Assembly (NCBI GenBank): GCA_000620185.1
Contig: JHVO01000018.1
Span: forward strand, 1 to 64,000
Reading direction: 5' to 3'
Length of the DNA stretch: 64,000 nt
Origin: Geodermatophilaceae bacterium URHB0062
GTDB taxonomy: Bacteria > Actinomycetota > Actinomycetes > Mycobacteriales > Geodermatophilaceae
This document shows positions 20,903 through 29,884 of this stretch, in pieces. A program made the translations under genes and the position numbers. Position 1 is the stretch's first letter; each line of letters starts with the position of its first letter. Under the pieces are notes generated by a model. The model did not search any database. It was given only the letters and a program-made list of their open reading frames with translations, and was not told the DNA's origin.

Positions 20903-20957
20903 CCGACCGCCCTCGGCAGGCGGTCGGCCCGGCACCTCCAAGGGGAGCTGCCGGGCC
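20903..20957. terminator. Tandem terminator hairpins after rbpA
   Basis: CCGACCGCC (20903-20911) pairs with GGCGGTCGG (20919-20927) over a 7-nt loop. The overlapping GGCCCGGCA (20926-20934) pairs with TGCCGGGCC (20949-20957) over 14 nt. Both are perfect 9-bp stems sharing GG, so they are partly exclusive. Confidence 0.75.
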
Positions 20958-21006
20958 AACCGCGTCCTCATGAGCACCGGCGACGGCCCCAGGCCGGTGG
21001 AGGAGT

Positions 21007-21028
21007 GGGCCGGCTGATCCGCCGGCCC
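21007..21028. terminator. Terminator hairpin between convergent rbpA and the small hypothetical gene
   Basis: GGGCCGGC (21007-21014) pairs perfectly with GCCGGCCC (21021-21028) around TGATCC. It lies 11 bp beyond the stop of the minus-strand gene that ends at 21039 and probably terminates it. Confidence 0.65.
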
Positions 21029-21038
21029 CGTCCTCGGC

Positions 21039-21299
21039 TCAGCTCGCGGGCGGGGTGGGCCGCACCGGGCCGCGGGAGCGCCAGCTGGCGGTCCTGACGT
21101 CCCAGAACTCGCTCCGCGGGCGAGCCCCGCGCGAGAAGTGCCACGGCTCCGGCCAGGGGAAGGTGCCGGGCTCCGGCTGCGGTGCGGCCGCGTCCTGAGC
21201 CGCCTCGACCGCCTCGACGGCGAGGGTGTCGTCAGCGGCGGTGCGGGGGCGGGGGAGGGGGGCGGTGCCGATCGACTCGCGGATCGGGCTCTCGGTCAT
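21039..21299 (-). CDS. Small hypothetical protein, 86 aa
   Basis: ATG at 21297-21299 follows AGGAG at 7 nt, a good ribosome binding site. The protein has an acidic Ala-rich middle (DTLAVEAVEAAQDAAAP) and a C-terminal segment rich in Trp, Phe, Pro and Arg (FPWPEPWHFSRGARPRSEFW). There is no membrane segment or known motif. It is probably largely disordered with an aromatic interaction motif. It lies between rbpA and pgl, on the strand of the pentose-phosphate genes but 150 bp downstream of them. Function unknown. Confidence 0.7.
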   Translation of the reverse strand: MTESPIRESIGTAPLPRPRTAADDTLAVEAVEAAQDAAAPQPEPGTFPWPEPWHFSRGARPRSEFWDVRTASWRSRGPVRPTPPAS

Positions 21300-21449
21300 G
21301 GGAGGCTCCTGGGGTCTGCGACCATGCGAGGCGTCCTGCCTGCGCACTCTGCAGAGAAGCGGCGCCGGGCCACGGATACACGAGCCGCAGTGCCCCGCCC
21401 GCGACCGTCACGCCGGTGCGCACACCCTCCTCACTGGCACGCCGGAGGG

Positions 21450-22265
21450 TCAGGCCGACGGGGCCGGCAGCTCGCTCGCCGCGGCCGCGTCGAGCAGCCA
21501 CCGCGTCGCCCGCCGGCCACGCACCCCGGCGGCCGGCAGCTGTGCCGGTTCGACGCCGGACAGGGCCTGGGCAACCGCGGGAGCCTTGCCCTTGCCCGAG
21601 ACCAGGAGCCACACCTCTTCGGCCGCGTTGATGGCGGCGAAGCCCAGGCTCACGCGGGTCGGCGGCGGCTTGGGGCAGTCGCGAACCGCGACCACCGGCC
21701 GCTCATCGGTGACCGCCGGTGAGTCCGGGAAGATCGAGGCCACGTGGCCCTCGGGGCCCATGCCCAGCAGCAGGACGTCGATGCGCGGCAGGGCCTGCCC
21801 CTCCGGTGCGGCGGCGGCGAGCTGCCCGGCGTACCACTCGGCGGCGTCCTCCGGCTCGGCGAACTCCCCGTCGGAAGCAGGCATCGCATGGACCCGCTCG
21901 TCCGGTACGCGGACGCGGTCGAGCAGGACCCGCCGGGCGCCCTTCTCGTTGCGCTCGTCGTCGGCGGCCGGCACGAAGCGCTCGTCGCCCCACCAGACGT
22001 CGACCGCGGTCCAGTCGACGGTCTCGCGGGCCGGCTCGGCGGCCAGCCCGGCGACGTGCTCGAGCACCGCCGTCCCGATGCCCCCACCGGTGAGCACGAC
22101 CGACGCCGTCCCGTGCACCGCCTGGGCCGCCGCCAGTCGCGCCACCAGGGCAGCGGCCGCGGCGCGGGCGAGCATCTCCGCGTCGGGCTCGATCACGACG
22201 TCCGGCGCCGGGGCGCCGCCGTCGGCGAGCTCGGCGGCGACCCGGTCGCCGGGTGACAGGCTCAC
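21450..22265 (-). CDS. pgl: 6-phosphogluconolactonase
   Basis: A 271-aa DevB-type lactonase hydrolysing 6-phosphogluconolactone, step two of the oxidative pentose-phosphate pathway. Motifs: SVVLTGGGIGTAVLEHV (substrate phosphate loop), VWWGDERFVPAADDERN, LLLGMGPEGHVASIFPDSP and the conserved AAEEVWLLVSGKGKAPAV. The start is GTG at 22263-22265, overlapping the opcA stop by 4 bp, so it is translationally coupled to opcA. It is the last gene of the tal/zwf-opcA-pgl group. Confidence 0.96.
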   Translation of the reverse strand: MSLSPGDRVAAELADGGAPAPDVVIEPDAEMLARAAAAALVARLAAAQAVHGTASVVLTGGGIGTAVLEHVAGLAAEPARETVDWTAVDVWWGDERFVPAADDERNEKGARRVLLDRVRVPDERVHAMPASDGEFAEPEDAAEWYAGQLAAAAPEGQALPRIDVLLLGMGPEGHVASIFPDSPAVTDERPVVAVRDCPKPPPTRVSLGFAAINAAEEVWLLVSGKGKAPAVAQALSGVEPAQLPAAGVRGRRATRWLLDAAAASELPAPSA

Positions 22266-23419
22266 CGGCTGCCGGACGTCTTGGCGGAGGAGCGGCGCCG
22301 GGGCTTCGGCTCACCGGAGGCCTTGTCCTCGCTCTTGTCCTCGCTCTTGTCGCCGCTCTTGTCGCCGCTCGTGTCGTCGGTCGGCTTGGCAGGACCGCCG
22401 TTCCCGCCGTTCCCGGGAGCGCTCTCGGCCTCCGCCGGGTCGAACCAGATGTGCTTGCGCACCGGCGAGCGCTGGGCGAGGCCGGTCACGCCGGTCGCCG
22501 CCTCGAGCGCATCGCTGTAGGGCTCGTCGTCGTCGAGCCGGCGGAGCTCCTCGCTCAGGAGGTCGCCGAGGGGACGCTCGGGGAGGGGGACGGTGGCGTC
22601 GGGACGGAACGGCTGCGAGATCACCGCGCCGTTGCGGCGGTCGGCCTCGATCCGGACCTGCTCGTCCTGGTCGAGCTCGAGCGACACGGAGTCGACGCCG
22701 CTGGGCCCGGGGGTGCGGGTGCTGCTCTCGACCGTGATCGTGGAACCGCAGCGCGACGACAGCCAGCCGGCCAGCAGCTGGGCGCTCGCGTTCTTCGGGT
22801 CGCCCTCGATCCGTCCGCCGTGCACGTGCACCGGCTCGCCCCGGCGGCCGGACACCGAGTCCAGGGTCGACGCGAGGGTCGACCGCCACGGGGTGCAGCG
22901 CGTCCAGGCGAGGTCGGTGTCACCGGGGGCGTAGTCCTCTGCGCGGGTGCGCAGGGCGGCCAGGGAGTCCTCGGCGATCGAGCTGTCGGTGATGCGCCGG
23001 TCGGCGAAGACGGCGAGCGCGTCGGTGGCCATCTGGTCCGGGGGAGCGGCGTGCCACCAGGCGACGACCGGGGCGTCGGCGGCCAGCAGCGGGAGGACCA
23101 CCGACTCGGCGTGCAGGCCGAGCCGGCCGTACATCCGCATGACGACGGCCTCGCCGGGGCCGAGGCGGCCACCGATGAGCACCTCGGCGTCGAGCCGCGG
23201 CGTCGGGGCCTCGAGCTGTCGCCGGACGACGACGAGCACGCGGCACGGATGCGCCTCGGCGGCGTGGGTCGCGGCCTCCTCGGCCTCGTTGACCCGGCTC
23301 TCGTCCGCCACGACGACGAGGGTCAGCGCGACGCCCGAGAGCACCGCCCCGCCCGTCCGTCGCTGCGCGGCCAGTTCCTTCACGACCGCTGAGCCGTTGG
23401 TGTCCCAGAGCGTCGTCAC
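22262..23419 (-). CDS. opcA: OpcA, glucose-6-phosphate dehydrogenase assembly protein
   Basis: A 385-aa OpcA, found in cyanobacteria and actinobacteria next to zwf and needed for assembly or redox activation of glucose-6-phosphate dehydrogenase. The start is GTG at 23417-23419 with AGGAG 6 nt upstream. Characteristic parts: N-terminal LWDTNGSAVVKELAAQRR, the central VVAWWHAAPP block, and DRRITDSS. The last 55 or so residues diverge into a charged tail with tandem tetrapeptides (SGDK and SEDK) encoded by 12-bp DNA repeats, then a basic end (KPRRRSSAKTSGSR). Confidence 0.96.
   Translation of the reverse strand: MTTLWDTNGSAVVKELAAQRRTGGAVLSGVALTLVVVADESRVNEAEEAATHAAEAHPCRVLVVVRRQLEAPTPRLDAEVLIGGRLGPGEAVVMRMYGRLGLHAESVVLPLLAADAPVVAWWHAAPPDQMATDALAVFADRRITDSSIAEDSLAALRTRAEDYAPGDTDLAWTRCTPWRSTLASTLDSVSGRRGEPVHVHGGRIEGDPKNASAQLLAGWLSSRCGSTITVESSTRTPGPSGVDSVSLELDQDEQVRIEADRRNGAVISQPFRPDATVPLPERPLGDLLSEELRRLDDDEPYSDALEAATGVTGLAQRSPVRKHIWFDPAEAESAPGNGGNGGPAKPTDDTSGDKSGDKSEDKSEDKASGEPKPRRRSSAKTSGSR
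22323..22370. repeat. Imperfect 12-bp tandem repeat in the opcA 3' end
   Basis: About four in-frame 12-bp units (TCCTCGCTCTTG and close variants) encode SGDK/SEDK pairs on the minus strand. Slippage at such repeats would change tail length without a frameshift. Confidence 0.7.
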
Positions 23420-23456
23420 GAGATCTCCTCGATCCAGGGGAGGGGAGCGGTGAGGG

Positions 23457-24974
23457 TCACGGACGCCGCCACCGGCGGTCCTCGGCGAAGAGCATCTCGT
23501 CGGCGGCCCGCGGGCCCCACTCGCCCGCCCGGTACGGCTGCGGCGTGGTGCCCGACCAGAAGTCCTCGAGCGGGTCGATGACCGACCAGGAGGCCTCCAC
23601 CTCGGCGTTGCGCGGGAAGAGCGTCGCGTCGCCGAGGAGGACGTCGAGCAGCAGGCGCTCGTAGGCCTCCGGGCTGGACTCGGTGAACTGCTCGCCGTAG
23701 AGGAAGTCCATCGACACGTCGCGGACCTCCATCACGCTGCCCGGAACCTTCGACCCGAACTTGAGGGTGACCCCTTCATCGGGCTGCACGCGGATGACCA
23801 GCTGGTTGTTGCCCAGTTCCTCGGTGTCGGTGTCCGCGAAGGGCAGGTGCGGCGCCCGCTTGAACACCAGGGCGATCTCGGTGACCCGGCGGGGCAGCCG
23901 CTTGCCGGTGCGCAGGTAGAACGGGACGCCGGCCCACCGACGGGTCTCGACGCCGAGCCGGACCGCGGCGAAGGTCTCCGTGGTGGAGTCGTCGGCGACG
24001 CCGTCCTCCTGGCGGTAGCCCTTCACGCGCTGGCCGGCCAGCCAGCCCTGCTCGTACTGGCCGCGGACGGCGAACGTCGACAGGTCGTCGGGCAGCGAGA
24101 TCGCCCGGAGCACCTTGAGCTTCTCCGTCCGGATCTCCTCGGCCGAGAACTCGACCGGCTCCTCCATCGCGGTGAGGGCGAGCAGCTGCAGCAGGTGGTT
24201 CTGCAGCACATCGCGGGCGGCGCCGGTCTTCTCGTAGAACCCGGCGCGCCCGCCGATGCCGACGTCCTCGGCCATGGTGATCTGCACCGAGTCGACGTGG
24301 TTGCCGTTCCAGATCGGCTCGAACAGCGTGTTGGCGAACCGCAGCGCCAGCAGGTTCTGGACGGTCTCCTTGCCCAGGTAGTGGTCGATGCGGAAGACGT
24401 CCTCGGCGCTGAACACCGAGTCGACCAGCGCGTTGAGCTCGCGGCTGGAGGGCAGGTCCTCGCCGAAGGGCTTCTCGACGACGACGCGGCGCCAGCGTTC
24501 CGGCGTGCTCTCGGCCATGCCCGTGCGCTGCATCTGCTTGAGCACGGTCGGGAACATCGCCGGCGGGATGGACAGGTAGAACGCCGCGTTGCCGCCGATG
24601 CCGTGGCTGCCCTCCAGCTCACCGAGCGTCGCCGCGAGCTGGTCGAAGGCGTTGTCGTCGTCGAACGAGCCCTGCACGAAGGTGATGTCGGCCGCGAGCT
24701 GCTCCCACACCTCCTCGCGCCACGGTGTTCGCGCGTGCTCACGCGCCGCCTCGCGGGACAGCTCGGCGAACTCGCTGTCACCCCAGTCCCGCCGGGCAAA
24801 GCCGAGCAGCGCGAAGTTGGTGGGCAGCAGGCCCCGGTTGGCCACGTCGTAGACCGCCGGGAGCAGCTTCTTGCGGGCCAGGTCGCCCGTGATGCCGAAG
24901 ACCACGAGCGCGCAGGGCTCGGGAACCCGCGGGAGCCGACGGTCCCGCGGGTCCCGCAGCGGGTTGGGAATCAT
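23457..24974 (-). CDS. zwf: Glucose-6-phosphate 1-dehydrogenase
   Basis: A 505-aa NADP-dependent dehydrogenase, entry enzyme of the oxidative pentose-phosphate pathway. The coenzyme fingerprint is VVFGITGDLARKKLLPA (near 27-43). The substrate/catalytic block is RIDHYLGKETVQNLLALRFAN, with VVEKPFGEDL before it. The length is normal. ATG at 24972-24974 follows AGGA at 8 nt. It lies 37 bp upstream of opcA; a stem-loop element separates it from tal. Confidence 0.98.
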   Translation of the reverse strand: MIPNPLRDPRDRRLPRVPEPCALVVFGITGDLARKKLLPAVYDVANRGLLPTNFALLGFARRDWGDSEFAELSREAAREHARTPWREEVWEQLAADITFVQGSFDDDNAFDQLAATLGELEGSHGIGGNAAFYLSIPPAMFPTVLKQMQRTGMAESTPERWRRVVVEKPFGEDLPSSRELNALVDSVFSAEDVFRIDHYLGKETVQNLLALRFANTLFEPIWNGNHVDSVQITMAEDVGIGGRAGFYEKTGAARDVLQNHLLQLLALTAMEEPVEFSAEEIRTEKLKVLRAISLPDDLSTFAVRGQYEQGWLAGQRVKGYRQEDGVADDSTTETFAAVRLGVETRRWAGVPFYLRTGKRLPRRVTEIALVFKRAPHLPFADTDTEELGNNQLVIRVQPDEGVTLKFGSKVPGSVMEVRDVSMDFLYGEQFTESSPEAYERLLLDVLLGDATLFPRNAEVEASWSVIDPLEDFWSGTTPQPYRAGEWGPRAADEMLFAEDRRWRRP

Positions 24975-25004
24975 GATCCGTCCTGAATGCCGAAGGAAGG
25001 CGGC

Positions 25005-25060
25005 CCCCCTGCAGGGGCCCGTCCTGAGCGAGCGAGCGAGGGCAGGGGGATCCTTCTGCT
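25005..25060 (+). repeat. Dispersed stem-loop element, family B, copy 2 (at the tal stop)
   Basis: CCCCCTGC (25005-25012) pairs with GCAGGGGG (25042-25049). The loop opens AGGGGCCCG and contains GAGCGAGCGAG; the tail TCCTTCTGCT is at 25051-25060 and abuts the stop codon of tal (25059-25061, opposite strand). The stem differs completely from copy 1 at 15031-15091 while loop and tail are conserved. An alternative palindrome, CCCCTGCAGGGG, lies at 25006-25017. Confidence 0.75.
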
Positions 25061-26165
25061 ACTTCTTGTCCTCGAGCTCCTTGCGCACGGACTCGGTGAG
25101 CTCGTCCCAGGAGTCGACGAACTTCTGGACGCCCTCCTCCTCGAGCGCCCGGAAGACGTCGTCGAGGTCGACTCCGGCCTCGCTGATCGACTGCATCACC
25201 GCGGCGGCCTCGTCGTAGGACTCCTGCACCGGCGTGCCGGGGCTGCCGTGGTCGGCGTAGGCCTTCATCGTCTTCTCGGGCATGGTGTTGACCGTGCCGG
25301 GGGCGATGAGCTCGCTGACGTACAGCGTGTCGGGGTAGTCCGGGTTCTTCACCCCGGTCGAGGCCCACAGCGGCCGCTGCCGCCGGGCGCCCTTCTCCTC
25401 GAGCGCCCGCCAGCGGTCGGAGGAGAAGACCTCCTCGTAGGCCTGGTAGGCCAGCTGCGCGTTCGCGACCGCCGCCTTGCCCTTGAGCGAGGGGTCCGCA
25501 CCGGCCTTGTCCAGGCGCTTGTCGATCTCGGTGTCGACGCGCGAGACGAAGAACGAGGCCACCGACTCGAGCTCGCTCAGGTCGGCGTCCGGGTGCTTCG
25601 CCAGGCGCTGCTCCAGCCCGGTGAGGTACGCGTCCATGACGGCCCGGTAGCGCTCGAGGCTGAAGATCAAGGTGACGTTGACACTGATGCCCCGCGCGAT
25701 GGTCGTCGTGATGGCCGGAAGGCCGGCCTGCGTCGCGGGGATCTTGATGAACAGGTTGGGACGGTCGACCAGCCACCACAGGTGTGCGGCCTCGGCCGCG
25801 GTGGCGTCCGTGTCGCTCGCCAGCCCGGGGGCCACCTCGAGGGACACCCGCCCGTCACCGGGCTGCCGGTCGTGCACCGGCCGCAGCAGGTCGCAGGCGT
25901 CCCGGACGTCGGCCGCGGTGATCGTGCGCAGGGCCTCCTCGACGCTCACGCGGGTGACGGCGAGGTCGTGGACCTGCTCGTCGTAGCAGTCCGAGCCGCT
26001 GATCGCGGCCGCGAAGATCGTCGGGTTGGTGGTCACCCCCACGACGGAGTACTCGTCGACGAGCGACTGCAGGTCGCCGGTCAGGATCCGGTCGCGGGAG
26101 AGGTCGTCCAGCCAGACGGACACCCCCGCCTTCGACAGCTGGGCAAGGTTCTCGTTCTGGGGCAT
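25059..26165 (-). CDS. tal: Transaldolase
   Basis: A 368-aa transaldolase of the TalA/TalB type 2 actinobacterial group, transferring dihydroxyacetone units in the non-oxidative pentose-phosphate pathway. The Schiff-base Lys lies in [16 protein letters not shown]; other blocks are [58 protein letters not shown] and [15 protein letters not shown] at 26163-26165 follows AGAAGGG. It is 38 bp downstream of tkt and surely cotranscribed. Its stop codon touches a stem-loop repeat. Confidence 0.97.
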   Translation of the reverse strand: MPQNENLAQLSKAGVSVWLDDLSRDRILTGDLQSLVDEYSVVGVTTNPTIFAAAISGSDCYDEQVHDLAVTRVSVEEALRTITAADVRDACDLLRPVHDRQPGDGRVSLEVAPGLASDTDATAAEAAHLWWLVDRPNLFIKIPATQAGLPAITTTIARGISVNVTLIFSLERYRAVMDAYLTGLEQRLAKHPDADLSELESVASFFVSRVDTEIDKRLDKAGADPSLKGKAAVANAQLAYQAYEEVFSSDRWRALEEKGARRQRPLWASTGVKNPDYPDTLYVSELIAPGTVNTMPEKTMKAYADHGSPGTPVQESYDEAAAVMQSISEAGVDLDDVFRALEEEGVQKFVDSWDELTESVRKELEDKK

Positions 26166-26203
26166 GACGTGCCCTTCTCTCGTTGTTCTCGGTGGATGGA
26201 GGC

Positions 26204-28435
26204 TCAGTGGTCGCCGGTGGCGGTCGAGGTGTAGACCCCGCCGCGAGAGACCCCCGGGCCGGCGGGGGTGGCGCTGCCGGAGGCCGCGGCCTCGATGCTC
26301 TCCTTCGCGGCCGCGACGACGGCCTCGTCGGTGAGGCCGAACTCCTCGAACAGCACGGTGTAGGCGGCGCTGGCGCCGTAGTGGTTGAGACCGACGATCC
26401 GGCCCGCGTCGCCGACGAACTCGCGCCAGCCCATCGGGACGCCCGCCTCGACGCTCACCCGCGCCTTGACCGTGGGCGGCAGGACCTCGTCGCGGTAGGC
26501 CTGGTCCTGATCCGCGAACCACTCCCAGCAGGGCAGCGAGACGACCCGGGTCGGCACGCCGTCGGCCTCGAGCCGCTCGCGCGCGGCCACGGCGATCTGC
26601 ACCTCGGACCCGGTGCCCATGAGGATCACCTGCGGGGTGCCGCCCGAGGCCTCGGCGAGCACATAGCCGCCCTTGGCCACGCCCTCGGCCGAGCCGAACT
26701 CCGTGCGGTCGAAGACGGGCAGGTTCTGGCGGGACAGCGCGAGCCCGGCCGGACGGTCGTTGTGCTCGAGGATCGTCCGCCACGCGACCGCGGTCTCGTT
26801 CGCGTCGGCCGGCCGCACGAAGTCCAGGCCCGGGATGGCGCGCAGCGCCGCGTAGTGCTCGATCGGCTGGTGGGTCGGGCCGTCCTCGCCCAGGCCGATC
26901 GAGTCGTGGGTCCAGACGTAGGTGACCGGCAGCTGCATCAGCGCGGCCAGCCGCACCGCTCCGCGCATGTAGTCGGAGAAGGTGAGGAACGTGCCGCCGT
27001 AGACGCGGGTGCCGCCGTGCAGCGCGATGCCGTTCATGATCGCGCCCATGCCGTGCTCGCGGACGCCGAAGTGCAGGGTGCGGCCGTAGGGACCGCCGGA
27101 CCACATCTTGGTCTGCCGGTCCGCCGGCAGGAACGACGGTTCGCCCTTGACCGCGGTGTTGTTGCTCTCCGCCAGGTCGGCCGAGCCGCCCCACAGCTCG
27201 GGCAGCTTCGGGTACAGGGCGGCCAGCACCTCGCCGGACGCCTTGCGCGTCGCCACGCCCTTGGGGTCGGCGTCCCAGGTGGGCAGGGTGTCGGCGAAGC
27301 CGTCGGGGAGGGTGCGCGTGCGCATCCGCTCCAGCAGGGCGGCGCCGTCCGCGTTGGCGTCCTTCCAGGCGTCGAACCGCGTCTGCCAGGCGGCGTGGGC
27401 CTCCCGGCCGCGGTCGACGACCTTCCGTGCGTGGTCGATGACCTCGGGGGCGACCTCGAAGGTCTTCTCCGGGTCGAAGCCGAGGATCTGCTTGGTGGCC
27501 TTGACCTCGTCGTCACCCAGCGCCGAGCCGTGGGCGGCGCCGGTGTTCTGCTTGTTGGGCGCGGGCCACGCGATGATCGTGCGGAGTTGGATGAACGACG
27601 GACGGTTCGTCTCGGCCTTCGCGGCGGCGAACGCGGCGTCCACGGCCGCGAGGTCCTCGCCGTCGTCCACCCGCTGCACGTGCCAGCCGTACGCCTCGTA
27701 GCGCTTGGCGGCGTCCTCGGTGAAGGCGACGTTCGTGTCGTCCTCGATCGAGATCCTGTTGTCGTCGTAGACGAGGACGAGGTTGCCGAGCTGCTGGGTG
27801 CCGGCGAGCGAGGAGGCCTCACCGCTGACGCCCTCCTCCAGGTCACCGTCGGAGGCGAACGCCCAGATGGTGTGGTCGAAGACGCTCTCGCCCTGGGGCG
27901 CGTCCGGGTCGAGCATGCCGCGCTCGCGACGGGCGGCCATGGCCATGCCCACCGCGTTGCCGACGCCCTGGCCGAGCGGCCCGGTGGTGGTCTCGACGCC
28001 CCGCGTGTGCCCGACCTCGGGGTGACCGGGGGTCTTCGAGCCCCACGTGCGGAGGGCCTGCAGGTCCTCGAGCTCCAGGCCGTAGCCGGAGAGGTAGAGC
28101 TGGATGTAGAGGGTGAGGCTCGAGTGGCCCATCGAGAGGACGAACCGGTCGCGGCCCGCCCAGTTCGTGTCGCTCGGGTCGTGGGTCAGCCACTTCTGGA
28201 ACAGCAGGTAGGCGGTGGGGGCCATGCTCATCGCCGTCCCCGGGTGGCCGTTGCCGACCTTCTGGACGGCGTCCATGGCAAGCACGCGCACGGTGTCGAT
28301 GGCCCGGCGGTCGAGTTCGCCGAAGCCCTCGGGGAGGGTCGGGTGGGGCTGCGAGGGGCTGCCCGTCGGTGAGTCGCTGGAGGCCTCGGCCGGGGCCTCC
28401 GACTCGGTGCTGCGCGTTCCGGTCTGCGTTCCCAT
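26204..28435 (-). CDS. tkt: Transketolase
   Basis: A 743-aa thiamine-diphosphate enzyme moving two-carbon units between sugar phosphates. Motifs: [13 protein letters not shown], the TPP motif starting [16 protein letters not shown] and closing with DDNRISI, GREHGMG-type [12 protein letters not shown], and [19 protein letters not shown]. An N-terminal extension of about 35 residues rich in Ser, Pro and Glu precedes the core. ATG at 28433-28435 has GAGGGAG about 11 nt upstream. It is the first gene of tkt-tal and divergent from ctaB (258 bp between starts). Confidence 0.98.
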   Translation of the reverse strand: MGTQTGTRSTESEAPAEASSDSPTGSPSQPHPTLPEGFGELDRRAIDTVRVLAMDAVQKVGNGHPGTAMSMAPTAYLLFQKWLTHDPSDTNWAGRDRFVLSMGHSSLTLYIQLYLSGYGLELEDLQALRTWGSKTPGHPEVGHTRGVETTTGPLGQGVGNAVGMAMAARRERGMLDPDAPQGESVFDHTIWAFASDGDLEEGVSGEASSLAGTQQLGNLVLVYDDNRISIEDDTNVAFTEDAAKRYEAYGWHVQRVDDGEDLAAVDAAFAAAKAETNRPSFIQLRTIIAWPAPNKQNTGAAHGSALGDDEVKATKQILGFDPEKTFEVAPEVIDHARKVVDRGREAHAAWQTRFDAWKDANADGAALLERMRTRTLPDGFADTLPTWDADPKGVATRKASGEVLAALYPKLPELWGGSADLAESNNTAVKGEPSFLPADRQTKMWSGGPYGRTLHFGVREHGMGAIMNGIALHGGTRVYGGTFLTFSDYMRGAVRLAALMQLPVTYVWTHDSIGLGEDGPTHQPIEHYAALRAIPGLDFVRPADANETAVAWRTILEHNDRPAGLALSRQNLPVFDRTEFGSAEGVAKGGYVLAEASGGTPQVILMGTGSEVQIAVAARERLEADGVPTRVVSLPCWEWFADQDQAYRDEVLPPTVKARVSVEAGVPMGWREFVGDAGRIVGLNHYGASAAYTVLFEEFGLTDEAVVAAAKESIEAAASGSATPAGPGVSRGGVYTSTATGDH

Positions 28436-28620
28436 GTGGTCGGTGCTCCCTCGGATAGGCCCTGCTGTTCGGCCGGGCTGTGCGCCGGGGCGGTTCTCCC
28501 TCGGACCGGGGGCGCGCCGCCGTCGTCGGCGCCTCTACCCGCTGCACGCGCGGCATCAACGTGATCAACCCTAGTCGTCGGAGCTACTGCTGCGCCCGTC
28601 GTGGGGGACCGGCCCCGGGC

Positions 28621-28626
28621 TACAGT
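28621..28626 (+). promoter_or_regulatory. Candidate -10 element of ctaB
   Basis: TACAGT fits TANNNT, about 68 bp before the ctaB GTG in the tkt/ctaB divergent gap. Confidence 0.35.
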
Positions 28627-28693
28627 GGCGCCCGTTCCCGTTCCCGGCTCGAAGGGGCCTCGTGCTGTCCAGTTCGCAGGCGGAGGCCACCTC

Positions 28694-29626
28694 GTGACCG
28701 CGCTGTCCGAGCGCGTCGCCGCGCCCGCCCGCCGGCTGCCGTCGGCGATGCGCGCCCGGGTCGGCGCGTACCTCGGGCTGACCAAGCCGCGGATCATCGA
28801 GCTGCTGCTGGTCACCACAGTTCCGGCGATGATGCTGGCCGCGCAGGGGTGGCCCACGTGGACCCTGCTGCTGTGGACGCTCGTCGGCGGCACCCTCGCG
28901 GCCGGCGCCGCCAACGTCTTCAACTGCTACTACGACCGCGACATCGACAAGCTGATGCACCGCACGCAGCGGCGTCCGCTGGTCACCGGTGCGGTCAGCC
29001 CGCGCGGCGCGCTCGTGTTCGGGATCGTGCTGAGCGTCGTCTCGATCGTCGTCCTCGCGGCGACCACGACGACGCTGGCCGCCGTGCTGGCGGCCGGCGC
29101 GATCTTCTACTACGCCGTCCTCTACACGATCGTGCTCAAGCGGCGCACCCGGCACAGCACGCTGTTCGGCGGCGTCCCGGGTGCGGCACCGGTGCTCATC
29201 GGGTGGGCCGCCGTCACGGGATCGCTCGACTGGCCCGCGATCGTGTTCTTCGGCGTCGTCTTCTGCTGGCAGCTCCCGCACTTCTGGGCGCTGGCCATGC
29301 GCTTCCGCGACGACTACGCGCGGGCCGACGTCCCGATGCTGCCGGTCGTCGCGAGCCCGATGTCGGTGGGGCGGCAGACCGTCGTCTGGACCTGGCTGAC
29401 CGTCGCCGTCTCGCTGACGCTCTGGCCGGTCGCCGGCGGCTACGGCATCGGCTGGATCTACACGGCGGCGGCCGCAGGGCTGGGGCTGTGGTTCGTGGTC
29501 GAGGCCCACCGGCTGCTGCGCCGCATCCGCCGGGACGCCGAGATGAAGCCGATGCTGCTGTTCCACGTCTCGATCTCGTACCTGGCGCTGCTCTCGGTCT
29601 CGATCATCGTCGACAGCCTGATCTGA
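28694..29626 (+). CDS. ctaB: Protoheme IX farnesyltransferase (heme O synthase)
   Basis: A 310-aa UbiA-type membrane prenyltransferase that adds a farnesyl group to heme B to give heme O for cytochrome oxidase. The Asp-rich motif NCYYDRDIDKLMHRTQRRPL and the second motif YTIVLKRRTRHSTLFGG are intact, with about eight or nine hydrophobic helices. GTG at 28694 was chosen because GGAGG lies 7 nt upstream. The partner heme A synthase, ctaA, is 1.3 kb away on the opposite strand. Confidence 0.97.
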   Translation: MTALSERVAAPARRLPSAMRARVGAYLGLTKPRIIELLLVTTVPAMMLAAQGWPTWTLLLWTLVGGTLAAGAANVFNCYYDRDIDKLMHRTQRRPLVTGAVSPRGALVFGIVLSVVSIVVLAATTTTLAAVLAAGAIFYYAVLYTIVLKRRTRHSTLFGGVPGAAPVLIGWAAVTGSLDWPAIVFFGVVFCWQLPHFWALAMRFRDDYARADVPMLPVVASPMSVGRQTVVWTWLTVAVSLTLWPVAGGYGIGWIYTAAAAGLGLWFVVEAHRLLRRIRRDAEMKPMLLFHVSISYLALLSVSIIVDSLI

Positions 29627-29884
29627 GGCATCCGGCCGGTCGCACGGCCCCGTTGCGGTGCGGTCGATTTCCGATCCGGAGCCGTCACCATTCCTGCCTC
29701 TGCGTGGCCACACGCCGCGCCGCCCGCCGTACAGGGCTGCTCGGCCCTTGCCGGTCGCGGCCGGGCCCACTAGATCCGGGGCGTCCAGGACGGAATGCCG
29801 GAGCCGCGGTCACCTCTCGCGCCCCGGCCGTGGTCGGGGGCACGCGCCGGGGAGTGGACTGCGGGAGGCAGGAGAGGAGCCCGG

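Noticed and set aside
22323-22370. Possible CRISPR-like or minisatellite array
   Set aside because: Units are 12 bp, contiguous and in frame within opcA; no spacers.
26183-28372. 729-codon plus-strand open frame opposite tkt
   Set aside because: Antisense to an intact transketolase; low-complexity Val/Arg/Gly protein.
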